Shown here piece after piece: positions 1 through 5,523 of a DNA stretch of 10,315 nt (within the stretch, counting starts at the first letter, position 1; every line of letters begins with the position of its first letter). The notes beneath the pieces are model-generated. The model was not told the DNA's origin and ran no database searches. It saw nothing but the letters and a program-made list of their open reading frames with translations. Position numbers and translations under genes: made by a program. This stretch comes from Bacteroidota bacterium (lineage in GTDB: Bacteria; Bacteroidota; Bacteroidia; UBA8524): assembly GCA_003531115.1 (NCBI GenBank), contig DQHT01000090.1, positions 18,164 to 28,478 on the forward strand, in the 5' to 3' direction.

Positions 1-12
1 TTCCAAAGTGTC

Positions 13-74
13 GTCACCCTGAGCCGGCAAACGTATTATTAGCCTTTGCAGGAACCTCACGCCGAGTCGAAGGG
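13..74 (-). repeat. 62-bp dispersed repeat, copy A
   Basis: Read on the minus strand, this begins CCCTTCGAC and ends CAGGGTGAC. It aligns over exactly 62 bp with 4130-4191 and 8564-8625, and with the split copy at 3881-3996. The conserved parts are the two ends, the GGCGTG block and the CGTTTGCC block; the middle varies. The outer bases resemble the common bacterial repeat of the form GTCACCCTGAG...GTCGAAGGG, with extra sequence in the centre. Here the copy is intergenic and interrupts the composite repeat that starts at the left edge. Confidence 0.8.
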
Positions 75-75
75 T

Positions 76-139
76 CAAAGTTCAAAGTGGGATTGCTTGG
101 TGAAGACGGGTGTTGTTTGAATCATAGGTTTGGTCGACG
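76..139 (+). repeat. Composite dispersed repeat, left segment (matches the right edge of the window)
   Basis: This stretch aligns with 10252-10315 with a handful of substitutions. The final 23 bases, including GAATCATAGGTTTGGTCGAC, are identical in both. A shorter diverged version (TTGAATCCTAGGTTTGGT) occurs near 7790. It is followed by ACGGTCAACGG motifs and then the octamer array, so it is the upstream part of a longer composite repeat. Confidence 0.75.
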
Positions 140-167
140 GTCAACGGACCACGGTCAACGGTTTGGG

Positions 168-239
168 ATGGGATCGTGGGATTGTGGGATCGTGGGATTG
201 TGGAATCGTGGGATTGTGGGATCGTGGGACTGTTGGATC
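168..239 (+). repeat. Octamer tandem array, about 9 units of GTGGGAYY
   Basis: Nine consecutive 8-bp units of the form GTGGGATC/GTGGGATT/GTGGGACT, with a few substitutions. The array ends directly at the 121-bp core repeat. Related arrays lie at 1871-1918, in the same position relative to the second core copy, and at 2207-2286. Units abut with no unique spacers, so this is a minisatellite and not a CRISPR. Confidence 0.85.
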
Positions 240-360
240 GTTAAAAAGTCTACGCTTTGACCCCTTGGGGTCACATGTTTATAGAAAATGACGCCCCCAT
301 TGAATACCGAAATCCTTACACGTCGTTTTAGATAACCTGATGCGCTACAAGGATTTCGGA
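240..360 (+). repeat. 121-bp core repeat, copy 1 (left flank of the ATPase gene)
   Basis: Identical to 1919-2039 except at one position (C at 292, T at 1971). It contains the imperfect palindrome TGACCCC-TT-GGGGTCA and an 11-bp inverted repeat, CCGAAATCCTT (307-317) and AAGGATTTCGG (349-359), separated by 31 nt. With the octamer array before it, it forms the right half of the composite repeat. Both copies point the same way and bracket the ATPase gene. Confidence 0.9.
307..359. repeat. Hairpin-forming inverted repeat CCGAAATCCTT/AAGGATTTCGG
   Basis: Perfect 11-bp arms enclose a 31-nt loop. The same arms and the same loop length occur at 1986-2038 and 7925-7977. The 7925 copy has a largely different loop and different flanks, so the arms and spacing are conserved apart from the surrounding sequence. 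No T-run follows on either strand, so it is not a canonical terminator. Confidence 0.8.
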
Positions 361-443
361 AGTACGGAATTTGGGCATGGGATTGCGGGGAGACAAAAAC
401 TTGATGAGGGGGTGAGGTGAAGAGGGGTGAAAGGTTCGCTACC

Positions 444-1754
444 TCACATATCGTTTAATGAAAGGGCGAGGTATTTGATTTTATAGCCCTGGAAATTTTG
501 GTTGAGCCGGGTGGCTTTTTGTTTTAATTTAGGGATGCTGATATTATCCCGGTTCTTTTTTACTTCGGCAATCAGAACGGTTTTTTTCAGCTCATTAATC
601 GCCACAATATCTATTTCGTTCTGATTATCACGCTCCCAGTACGGTCCTATATGGTTGTAATTGTTTTCGGACTTTAGTTTTTCAATAAAATAGCTCTCTA
701 AAGTTGATCCACTAAAGGTGGAATAATCACGCTGAATAATTTCCTTCACATAATCCAAATTCCCTAATTCTACAGCGCTTCGGTATTTGTAAATGAAGCG
801 AAACCAAAATTTTAAAAAATTATCCATAATAACGTATTTCACAGCACGGCTGTTTGGCTTTGACAAAATGGGGCGGACTTTTTTGATCAGTCCAAATTCG
901 TTTTCCAATCGCTCGAGAAAACCTCCCGTTTGCATTTCCATAATGGATTCAATTTCTACACGGGACGATTTGCCGGAAGCAATTAATGACAGGATGGAAA
1001 AATAATTTCCATAGTCTTTCCCAAACTCATCGATCAATACATTCTTTCCTTCCTCTAAAAAGAGGGAGTTTTCGGATATCACTTCACTTAAAATTGCCGG
1101 TAATGTAAATGCACGTGCCTGTACCAACAGTTCTACATACTTCGCAACTCCTCCCGTAAACAGATAAAAAGCCAGGAGATCTTCTTTCGAATAATTCGGG
1201 GCGTAGTCGTTTAGAATTTCTTTTAATGTTACGAGATCAAGGGCCTTAAGATGAATACGTTGGGTAGCTCTTCCAAACAGAGGTTCCCTGGAATTTTCAA
1301 AGATGCGGGTCATCATCGAATACACTGACCCGCATAAAATAAGATTTAGCTTACTCTTTTCTTTGTGCGTGTCCCAGATGTTTTGCATTTCCGAAAAAAC
1401 GGCGGAATTGACTGAGTTAAATTCCTGAAACTCGTCAATAATAAGGGTAAAATGGCGGGTTTTGGATACCTCCATTAAAAAACCAAACAACTCTTTAAAG
1501 GTCTTTATTTGCCCAAATACCGGAATATTCAGCTTTTGTATGAGCGACTCAGAGAACTCCGCACAGAGTAAGGCTTCATTCTTTTTGGCAATAAAAAAAT
1601 AGAGGCTGTCACTTTTCCCATAGGCCTCCCACAGCAATGCAGTTTTACCAATACGTCTTCTGCCAACCATTACGGTCATCTGGGCTGTTTGCGCGGCCAT
1701 ATCTTCTATCCGCTTTAATAAAGCCAATTCCTTTTCTCTGTTATAAAATTTCAT
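444..1754 (-). CDS. AAA-type ATP-binding protein with C-terminal DUF234/PD-(D/E)XK-like domain
   Basis: 436 aa, probably cytoplasmic. Seen: Walker A GRRRIGKT at residues 31-38, Walker B LIIDEFQEF at 104-112, a sensor-1-like LNLILCGS at about 136-143, and a likely winged-helix region at about 260-296. At the C-terminus are Glu354 (GSTLESYF), Asp382 (EIDIV) and Glu397/Lys399 (AEVKK), spaced like a PD-(D/E)XK nuclease core. This order matches archaeal-type ATPases (PF01637) fused to DUF234, common in bacteria and of poorly known role. I chose the ATG at 1754 because MKFYNREKEL is the usual N-terminus of this family. The longer ORF from 1826 reads through a palindrome and a dispersed repeat. The gene stands alone between direct repeats. 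The family is confident; nuclease activity is inferred. Confidence 0.88.
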   Translation of the reverse strand: MKFYNREKELALLKRIEDMAAQTAQMTVMVGRRRIGKTALLWEAYGKSDSLYFFIAKKNEALLCAEFSESLIQKLNIPVFGQIKTFKELFGFLMEVSKTRHFTLIIDEFQEFNSVNSAVFSEMQNIWDTHKEKSKLNLILCGSVYSMMTRIFENSREPLFGRATQRIHLKALDLVTLKEILNDYAPNYSKEDLLAFYLFTGGVAKYVELLVQARAFTLPAILSEVISENSLFLEEGKNVLIDEFGKDYGNYFSILSLIASGKSSRVEIESIMEMQTGGFLERLENEFGLIKKVRPILSKPNSRAVKYVIMDNFLKFWFRFIYKYRSAVELGNLDYVKEIIQRDYSTFSGSTLESYFIEKLKSENNYNHIGPYWERDNQNEIDIVAINELKKTVLIAEVKKNRDNISIPKLKQKATRLNQNFQGYKIKYLALSLNDM

Positions 1755-1764
1755 TTCTATTGTA

Positions 1765-1787
1765 ATGGCTATTACCGTAATGGCCAT
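1765..1787. promoter_or_regulatory. 23-bp near-palindrome upstream of the ATPase gene, candidate operator
   Basis: The arms ATGGCTATTAC (1765-1775) and GTAATGGCCAT (1777-1787) pair at 10 of 11 positions around one central base. The site begins 10 bp upstream of the chosen ATPase start at 1754. The octamer GTAATGGC also occurs twice in direct orientation, 15 bp apart (1762 and 1777). A repressor site or a leader hairpin would both fit. No clear Bacteroidota -7 box was found beside it. Confidence 0.45.
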
Positions 1788-1799
1788 TGCGATAACAAA

Positions 1800-1830
1800 G
1801 GTAGGGAGAGAAATTCCAAGTTCCAAAGTG
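1800..1830 (+). repeat. Short dispersed repeat segment with TCCAAGTTCCAAA
   Basis: GTAGGGAGAGAA, two variable bases, then TCCAAGTTCCAAA is shared with 10216-10242. The last part (TTCCAAAGTG) also opens the window at 1-10. It marks the start of the second composite repeat, and it argues against starting the ATPase at 1826. Confidence 0.7.
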
Positions 1831-1870
1831 TGGGATAAGTCGACGGACGACGGTCAACGGTTTTGGATGG

Positions 1871-1918
1871 GTGGGACTGTGGGATCGTGGGACTGTTGGA
1901 TCGTGGGACTGTAGGATT
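1871..1918 (+). repeat. Octamer tandem array, 6 units of GTGGGAYY
   Basis: Six 8-bp units (GTGGGACT, GTGGGATC, GTGGGACT, GTTGGATC, GTGGGACT, GTAGGATT) run directly into the second 121-bp core. It is the counterpart of 168-239 with fewer units, as expected of a slipping minisatellite. Confidence 0.85.
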
Positions 1919-2039
1919 GTTAAAAAGTCTACGCTTTGACCCCTTGGGGTCACATGTTTATAGAAAATGATGCCCCCATTGAATACCGAAATCCTTACAC
2001 GTCGTTTTAGATAACCTGATGCGCTACAAGGATTTCGGA
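1919..2039 (+). repeat. 121-bp core repeat, copy 2 (right flank of the ATPase gene)
   Basis: 120 of 121 positions match 240-360, at a constant offset of 1679 bp. The similarity ends abruptly after GGATTTCGGA. It contains the hairpin arms at 1986-1996 and 2028-2038. Two such long, nearly identical direct copies could support homologous recombination that deletes or circularises the ATPase gene. Confidence 0.9.
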
Positions 2040-2152
2040 ACGGCGGGTCTTGGTCCATCTTCGCGCGTCAGGGATTGCAGGACGGGAAAAGGGACTCGAC
2101 ACCTGCGGGGTCTCGTTTTTCTGGAGGGGTCGTTCTATAAACATGTGACCCC
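1946..2152. repeat. 207-bp segment bounded by perfect 20-bp inverted repeats, MITE-like
   Basis: GGGGTCACATGTTTATAGAA at 1946-1965 is exactly complementary to 2133-2152. The interior holds the CCGAAATCCTT/AAGGATTTCGG hairpin and no plausible gene. The right-hand arm is missing after the first core copy, so that copy would be a partial element or the arm a separate insertion. No target-site duplication is obvious, so mobility is only inferred. Confidence 0.5.
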
Positions 2153-2206
2153 GGTGAAGTTGGTTGGTAATGATGGAGATTTAGCTCGGGGTCATAGTAA
2201 CAGATC

Positions 2207-2341
2207 GTGGGATCGTGGGATCGTGGGACCGTGGGATCGTGGGACCGTGGGACCGTGGGATCGTGGGACCGTGGGATCGTAGGATTGACAAAAACAGTCT
2301 TACAGTCGAACAGTCCTACAGTTAAACAGTCCCACAGTCGA
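2207..2341. repeat. Octamer arrays in opposite orientations
   Basis: Ten units of GTGGGATC/GTGGGACC occupy 2207-2286. After a 7-nt gap come six units of ACAGTCNN at 2294-2341. The second array is related to the reverse complement of the GTGGGACT variant (GGGACTGT read across units). The two could fold on each other imperfectly. Open frames through the first array encode only low-complexity WDRGTVG repeats and are not genes. Confidence 0.75.
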
Positions 2342-2398
2342 ACAAAAATACCTAAAATCAGTGATACGGGGAAGTTGGAATGTATTGATCTTTGTTCT

Positions 2399-2515
2399 AT
2401 GACTGCTAAACAAAATACCCGCTTTCAGCTGATCATTTTTGGTATCGCCATAATGAGCCTGACGCTTTTCGGGGTGGTTTTTTATCAGTTTTTTTTGAAA
2501 GCTATATTGCAGTAG
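2399..2515 (+). CDS. Possible 38-aa single-pass membrane peptide
   Basis: Starting at the ATG at 2399, the product reads MTAKQNTRFQ, then a hydrophobic segment at about residues 9-35 (LIIFGIAIMSLTLFGVVF and following), then a short tail ending AILQ. A weak -7-like GATCTTTG lies just before the start. The frame is open further upstream only through the octamer array. I recognise no family. A short polar N-terminus followed by a clean transmembrane helix favours a small membrane protein, but chance cannot be excluded at this length. It lies upstream of the exosortase unit, which has its own promoter. Confidence 0.35.
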   Translation: MTAKQNTRFQLIIFGIAIMSLTLFGVVFYQFFLKAILQ

Positions 2516-2553
2516 GCCAATTCATTAGCATGCTGTAGAAATTTAGTAAAATA

Positions 2554-2584
2554 TTTGCTTTTTTAATCCAAGACCCTATCTTTG
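2554..2584 (+). promoter_or_regulatory. Bacteroidota-type promoter for the PID-CTERM gene
   Basis: TTTG at 2554-2557, a 19-bp spacer, then TATCTTTG at 2577-2584. This matches the TTTG / TAnnTTTG pattern of the Bacteroidota primary sigma factor exactly. Transcription should begin near 2590, leaving a leader of only about 13 nt before the ATG at 2604. The in-frame ATG at 2595 would then be almost leaderless, which favours 2604. Confidence 0.7.
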
Positions 2585-2603
2585 AACTCCTTAAATGAAC
2601 TTT

Positions 2604-2774
2604 ATGAAAAAATTAATCATACTCGCCGCCTTTGTTGGAATGGGATATGTGGCCAATGCACAACCGAGCAACCCAACTCCTCCGGTACCTTTAGATGGCG
2701 GTATTTCTTTACTCGTTGCGGCTGGAGCTGCCTATGGAGTTAAGAAATTCAGAGACTCAAGAAAAGCCTCCTAA
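2604..2774 (+). CDS. Tiny PID-CTERM-type sorting substrate protein
   Basis: 56 aa from the ATG at 2604 (59 aa from 2595). Seen: an N-terminal signal peptide (MKKLIILAAFVGMGYVANA) ending in an ANA-type cleavage site, a Pro/Asn-rich linker (QPSNPTPPV), the sorting motif PLDGG, a hydrophobic segment (ISLLVAAGAAYGV) and a basic tail (KKFRDSRK). This tripartite tail is the known layout of exosortase substrates and fits the PID-CTERM class, with PLDGG in place of PIDGG. After signal-peptide removal only about ten residues precede the motif, so there is no cargo domain. It is exported and probably processed at the inner membrane by the exosortase encoded just downstream. Its role is unknown. Confidence 0.88.
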   Translation: MKKLIILAAFVGMGYVANAQPSNPTPPVPLDGGISLLVAAGAAYGVKKFRDSRKAS

Positions 2775-2794
2775 GGAGTATTTGAAAAACATTC

Positions 2795-2826
2795 AGGCGC
2801 CTGGTTAGATCCTTGCGCCTTTTTTT
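2795..2826 (+). terminator. Intrinsic terminator between the PID-CTERM and exosortase genes
   Basis: AGGCGC (2795-2800) pairs with GCGCCT (2815-2820) across a 14-nt loop and is followed by a run of Ts. It lies 20 nt after the PID-CTERM stop codon and just before the exosortase start. Partial readthrough would give much substrate mRNA and little exosortase mRNA. Confidence 0.65.
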
Positions 2827-2842
2827 GTTTAACACAAGTCTC

Positions 2843-3391
2843 GTGATCAAATCCATACTCCTCGAAAACAAAAAGGTTGTTTTTTTTCTTCTGCGTTTTC
2901 TGCTTGTGTTTGCAGGATTCAGTCTTCTTTATGCGAGTTGGGTAGATAGTTATGGAGATAAAGCAGACCCCTTTTCCTGGTGGATCGGGCATCAATTGGT
3001 TGGCCTTTTCGGCGAATCTGTACTTTCTCTTGAAAATGTGGCTGAGCGACCAGCCGTTCTTGTCAATTATCTCGGTAGTCCTGCTGTAGAACTTTTTGAA
3101 GGCTGTAATGGAGTAGCGGTTGCCATTTTATTTTTTGCTTTTGTCTTTGCCTTTAAGGGGCGCTGGTCGGATTTGTTGTGGTTTGTTCCTGCCGGACTTG
3201 TAGTCATTCATGCATTTAACCTATTGCGGCTTTCCTTGCTCATACATTTGTCGCATAATAACTCCACACTCTTCCATTTTCTCCATAAATACCTGTTCAC
3301 GCTCATCATCTATGCGGCTGTGTTTCTTTTATGGGTTCTTTGGGTGCGCCTTGCTTTAAACAGAAATAAGCATGCCCAAGCTCAGTCCTAG
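2843..3391 (+). CDS. Exosortase family membrane protease/transpeptidase (XrtF/XrtX-like)
   Basis: 182 aa from the GTG at 2843. Exosortases are inner-membrane cysteine enzymes that cut the C-terminal sorting tail of exported proteins. Seen with this start: a first membrane helix at about 18-33, the catalytic-Cys motif EGCNG (Cys88), the Arg motif NLLRL (Arg129), the His motif FLHKYLF (His148), and several further helices. All three presumed catalytic residues are present. TTG codons at 2813 and 2825 are also in frame, but they fall inside the terminator, so I chose GTG, where the product reads (M)IKSILLENKK. It overlaps the next gene by 20 nt, so translation is probably coupled. The subtype is not certain; the adjacent PID-CTERM gene and partner support the Bacteroidota XrtF/XrtX group. 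Confidence 0.88.
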   Translation: MIKSILLENKKVVFFLLRFLLVFAGFSLLYASWVDSYGDKADPFSWWIGHQLVGLFGESVLSLENVAERPAVLVNYLGSPAVELFEGCNGVAVAILFFAFVFAFKGRWSDLLWFVPAGLVVIHAFNLLRLSLLIHLSHNNSTLFHFLHKYLFTLIIYAAVFLLWVLWVRLALNRNKHAQAQS

Positions 3392-3806
3392 ACAATGGCT
3401 ACTGCTTATTTTGGCGATTATCGGCTGGGCAATGGTGTTTGTCTTTCAGGATTTCGATTTTACCCATTTTAAATTTATTCCGGACCAATATGCTCAGGGG
3501 CATATTGCTGAAGGGGATGGTTGGCGATTTGCCATCAATAAGGGCATGCGTTTCCTTTTGAATGACCTGTTTTCCCTGCTTTTTATTTATGCGCTCTTTA
3601 ACAATAAAGGCTACTCGCAATTGGCGCTGTTGGTCATGGCTTTTGGACTTCTGATTTTGCTTCCCACCTATCTGATATTGGCCATCTACTATCAAGAAGA
3701 AGGTTTCCATTTGCTTATGTTCCTTCATCGTATCACCATGAATCCCTGGTTGATGCTACTCCTGGTGCCGGCATTCTTGTATCAGGCCAATAAAAAATCA
3801 GAATAA
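3372..3806 (+). CDS. Exosortase-associated membrane protein
   Basis: 144 aa, inner membrane. About four hydrophobic segments are visible (roughly residues 8-26, 62-76, 82-106 and 123-138). The pattern RFLLND near 60-65, LLPTY near 96-100, and LHR...NP...LLLVPAFLYQ near the C-terminus matches the small proteins encoded directly after Bacteroidota exosortases (the exosortase F system-associated family). Its biochemical role is not established; it is presumably a partner of the exosortase. The start lies 20 nt inside the exosortase gene, in another frame, and the next gene begins 16 nt downstream, so the three form an operon. Confidence 0.8.
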   Translation: MPKLSPRQWLLLILAIIGWAMVFVFQDFDFTHFKFIPDQYAQGHIAEGDGWRFAINKGMRFLLNDLFSLLFIYALFNNKGYSQLALLVMAFGLLILLPTYLILAIYYQEEGFHLLMFLHRITMNPWLMLLLVPAFLYQANKKSE

Positions 3807-3822
3807 ACTATCTTCCCTTCGA

Positions 3823-5523
3823 ATGATATTGCTTCTTCTTAGCTGGATTGTGCTTTTGTCTGCTTCAATGCGAATTTCAACCCTTCGACACGGCGTGGGA
3901 ATTATGCAAAATAGGAATAGTCGTTTGCCTGCTGCACCTTCGCTATTCCTTCCACTTCGTTACAGTCATAGCTACGGTGCACGCGGCCAGGGTGACGAGA
4001 GACTGCAACATGGGCCTTTCGGCAGAATGATGCCTGGGTTGGCTGTACTGTTGTTGGTATTGCAGGTTTGGGGATTCTTTTTGCCTTTGAAGTTTGCGGG
4101 GATTGGGATCGGGATGCTTGGGGTATGGGCCCTTCGACACGGCGTGGGGAGTGTGCTAAATAGTAATGGACGTTTGCCTGCTCAGGGTGACAGGCATGGG
4201 GCATGGAAAAAAATTGCGGTGTTGCTTGTTTGTATAATGCCTGCTGTGTTGCCGGCGTGGGTGAATGATGATTTTGCGTATTATTTGCCGGGGATAAAGT
4301 GGTTTGCGGGGGAGGGATGGGTACCGGGTTTGGCCAATTTGAATGTGCGTTTTGGATTGTCTTCTTCCTGGCATGCGCTGAGTGCTGCTTTTTATTGGGA
4401 AGGAATTAGTCCTGATAGAATCTGGAATTTTAATGGGCTCCTGCTCTTCCTGTTTTGTAAAGAGCTTTTGGATCGTTTTCCTGATAAACCTTTTGCGGTT
4501 TGGGGGGCTTTGTTGTTTGGGGTGCCTTTTTGTAATGCGCCTTCGCCAGATCTGCCTGTTGCCCTTATGGGTGCTTATGCATTGATTAATCTCAAAACTT
4601 TTTCTTTTAAAGATTGGATGTGGTGGGCGGTTTTATTAATCGGGTTAAAGGCTACGGCCCTTTCTGTTCTGATCCTCTTTCCTTTGGCTTTTGCATCCAT
4701 TACAAAAAAGAATTGGCCCTGGCTGGTTTTGCCTGCTTTGGCTTGTTTGGTATGGATAGGGAAAAATATGGTGCTTACTGGGCATCCTTTCTTTCCGTAT
4801 GCGCTTTTTGAACAGGTGAATTCCTACCCGGCTGTCTTATTAGCGGCCTTTCGGGAGGGGGTATTGGCGGAAATTTATGGGGTGGGGTTTAGTATGGAGG
4901 AATGGCGACTTGCTGACTTGTCGGCGATGGATCGGCTTCTACAATTGGGGCATTTGAAGGGATACAAGATTGTGATGAATTTGCTTGTATTGACTGGGAC
5001 GATAACCCTGCTGATCGTTTATTTGAAGAAGGAGAAAAAACAGTTTCTGGCAGCCCTGTTGATTGTTTGCGGTTTCCTGTTTTGGTTGTTTGTTACGCCC
5101 AATTACCGGTTTTTTCTGGCACCGGTTTTTGCTGCTGGCTACTTTATTCATTGGAAAAAACTGGGTGAGTGGAGGTATTCCTCTTTCCTTATTTTAATTC
5201 CTCTTTCTATTGCTGTATGGATGAACCGGGGGAATCCGGATGCGCTTCGTGTTGTTTCTTGTGCTGATGCTCCTGCACTTTCTTTTGGACACGTGTTGGT
5301 TCCGGTTCCTTATGCTGTTCCGGATTATGAGCTAATTCCATTAAAAGACAGTTTGGAAGTGTACAGGCCGCTTGATTGCATGTATTGCGGGGATGTGCCT
5401 AGGCCGTGTTATCCGGATACAGTAAGGGGGTATAATGCTATTTATGGGTATGGGTTGGGTTGGGATGGAAAGGAGTTTGGAATGCGCCTAAAACCACCTA
5501 ATCTAATGAAAGAACTTCCGTAA
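3823..5523 (+). CDS. Polytopic membrane protein (LIC_10190-like) carrying two in-frame repeat insertions
   Basis: 566 aa. Many hydrophobic segments are spread over residues 3-455, followed by a Cys-containing C-terminal soluble domain (LDCMYCG near 518-524, CYPDT near 529-533). The block NDDFAYYLPGIKW (148-160) with VPGLANLNVRFGLSSSW (167-183) resembles large Bacteroidota membrane proteins annotated LIC_10190-like, and in layout glycosyltransferase-C/Wzy-type proteins; the function is unproven. A loop reading LRHGVGIMQNRNSRLPA (21-37) plus 18 more residues, and a second reading LRHGVGSVLNSNGRLPAQGD (104-123), are encoded by copies of the 62-bp dispersed repeat. They are not expected in the family and lie between predicted helices. 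The rest of the frame is intact, so the gene may still work. It is last in the exosortase operon and overlaps the convergent acyltransferase gene by 21 bp. Confidence 0.75.
   Translation: MILLLLSWIVLLSASMRISTLRHGVGIMQNRNSRLPAAPSLFLPLRYSHSYGARGQGDERLQHGPFGRMMPGLAVLLLVLQVWGFFLPLKFAGIGIGMLGVWALRHGVGSVLNSNGRLPAQGDRHGAWKKIAVLLVCIMPAVLPAWVNDDFAYYLPGIKWFAGEGWVPGLANLNVRFGLSSSWHALSAAFYWEGISPDRIWNFNGLLLFLFCKELLDRFPDKPFAVWGALLFGVPFCNAPSPDLPVALMGAYALINLKTFSFKDWMWWAVLLIGLKATALSVLILFPLAFASITKKNWPWLVLPALACLVWIGKNMVLTGHPFFPYALFEQVNSYPAVLLAAFREGVLAEIYGVGFSMEEWRLADLSAMDRLLQLGHLKGYKIVMNLLVLTGTITLLIVYLKKEKKQFLAALLIVCGFLFWLFVTPNYRFFLAPVFAAGYFIHWKKLGEWRYSSFLILIPLSIAVWMNRGNPDALRVVSCADAPALSFGHVLVPVPYAVPDYELIPLKDSLEVYRPLDCMYCGDVPRPCYPDTVRGYNAIYGYGLGWDGKEFGMRLKPPNLMKELP
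3881..3996 (+). repeat. 62-bp dispersed repeat, copy B, inside a coding region, with a nested 54-bp insertion
   Basis: CCCTTCGACACGGCGTG through CGTTTGCCTGCT (3881-3933) and CAGGGTGAC (3988-3996) together give the 62-bp repeat. Between them are 54 extra bases (3934-3987). The copy is read in the same frame as the copy at 4130 and stays open. Confidence 0.85.
3934..3987 (+). repeat. 54-bp insertion nested within repeat copy B
   Basis: Exactly 18 codons long. TGCACC at 3933-3938 and GGTGCA at 3976-3981 form an inverted repeat, so the insert can fold. Its interior (3943-3969, CTATTCC...CAGTCAT) matches 7701-7727 at 24 of 27 positions, which marks it as another dispersed sequence. Confidence 0.65.
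4130..4191 (+). repeat. 62-bp dispersed repeat, copy C, inside a coding region
   Basis: Full-length 62-bp copy from CCCTTCGACACGGCGTG to CAGGGTGAC. It sits in the same orientation and codon phase as copy B, 249 bp (83 codons) downstream of it. It adds about 21 residues to the membrane protein between two hydrophobic segments. Confidence 0.88.

Noticed and set aside
168..239. CRISPR array
   Set aside because: The units are 8 bp and contiguous, with no spacers and no cas genes in the window.
307..359. Integron attC site
   Set aside because: The inverted repeat and fixed loop suggested it, but the paired RYYYAAC/GTTRRRY boxes are not in the right places, and no integrase is in the window.
793..1005. 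Plus-strand ORF opposite the ATPase
   Set aside because: It is a shadow of the well-supported minus-strand gene.
1755..1826. N-terminal extension of the ATPase to an ATG at 1826
   Set aside because: It would translate the 23-bp palindrome and a dispersed repeat segment shared with 10216-10242. The family normally starts at MKFYNREKEL, so the apparent hydrophobic leader is an artefact.
2019..2398. Open frames reading WDRGTVG repeats through 2019-2398
   Set aside because: They are translations of the octamer minisatellite, with no independent coding signal.
2813..2842. Exosortase start at TTG 2813 or TTG 2825
   Set aside because: Both fall within the terminator stem or T-run and add residues not expected in the family. 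GTG 2843 fits better.
3902..4204. Minus-strand ORFs opposite the N-terminal part of the membrane protein
   Set aside because: They are shadows produced by the repeat insertions, and the plus-strand frame continues into a recognisable family.
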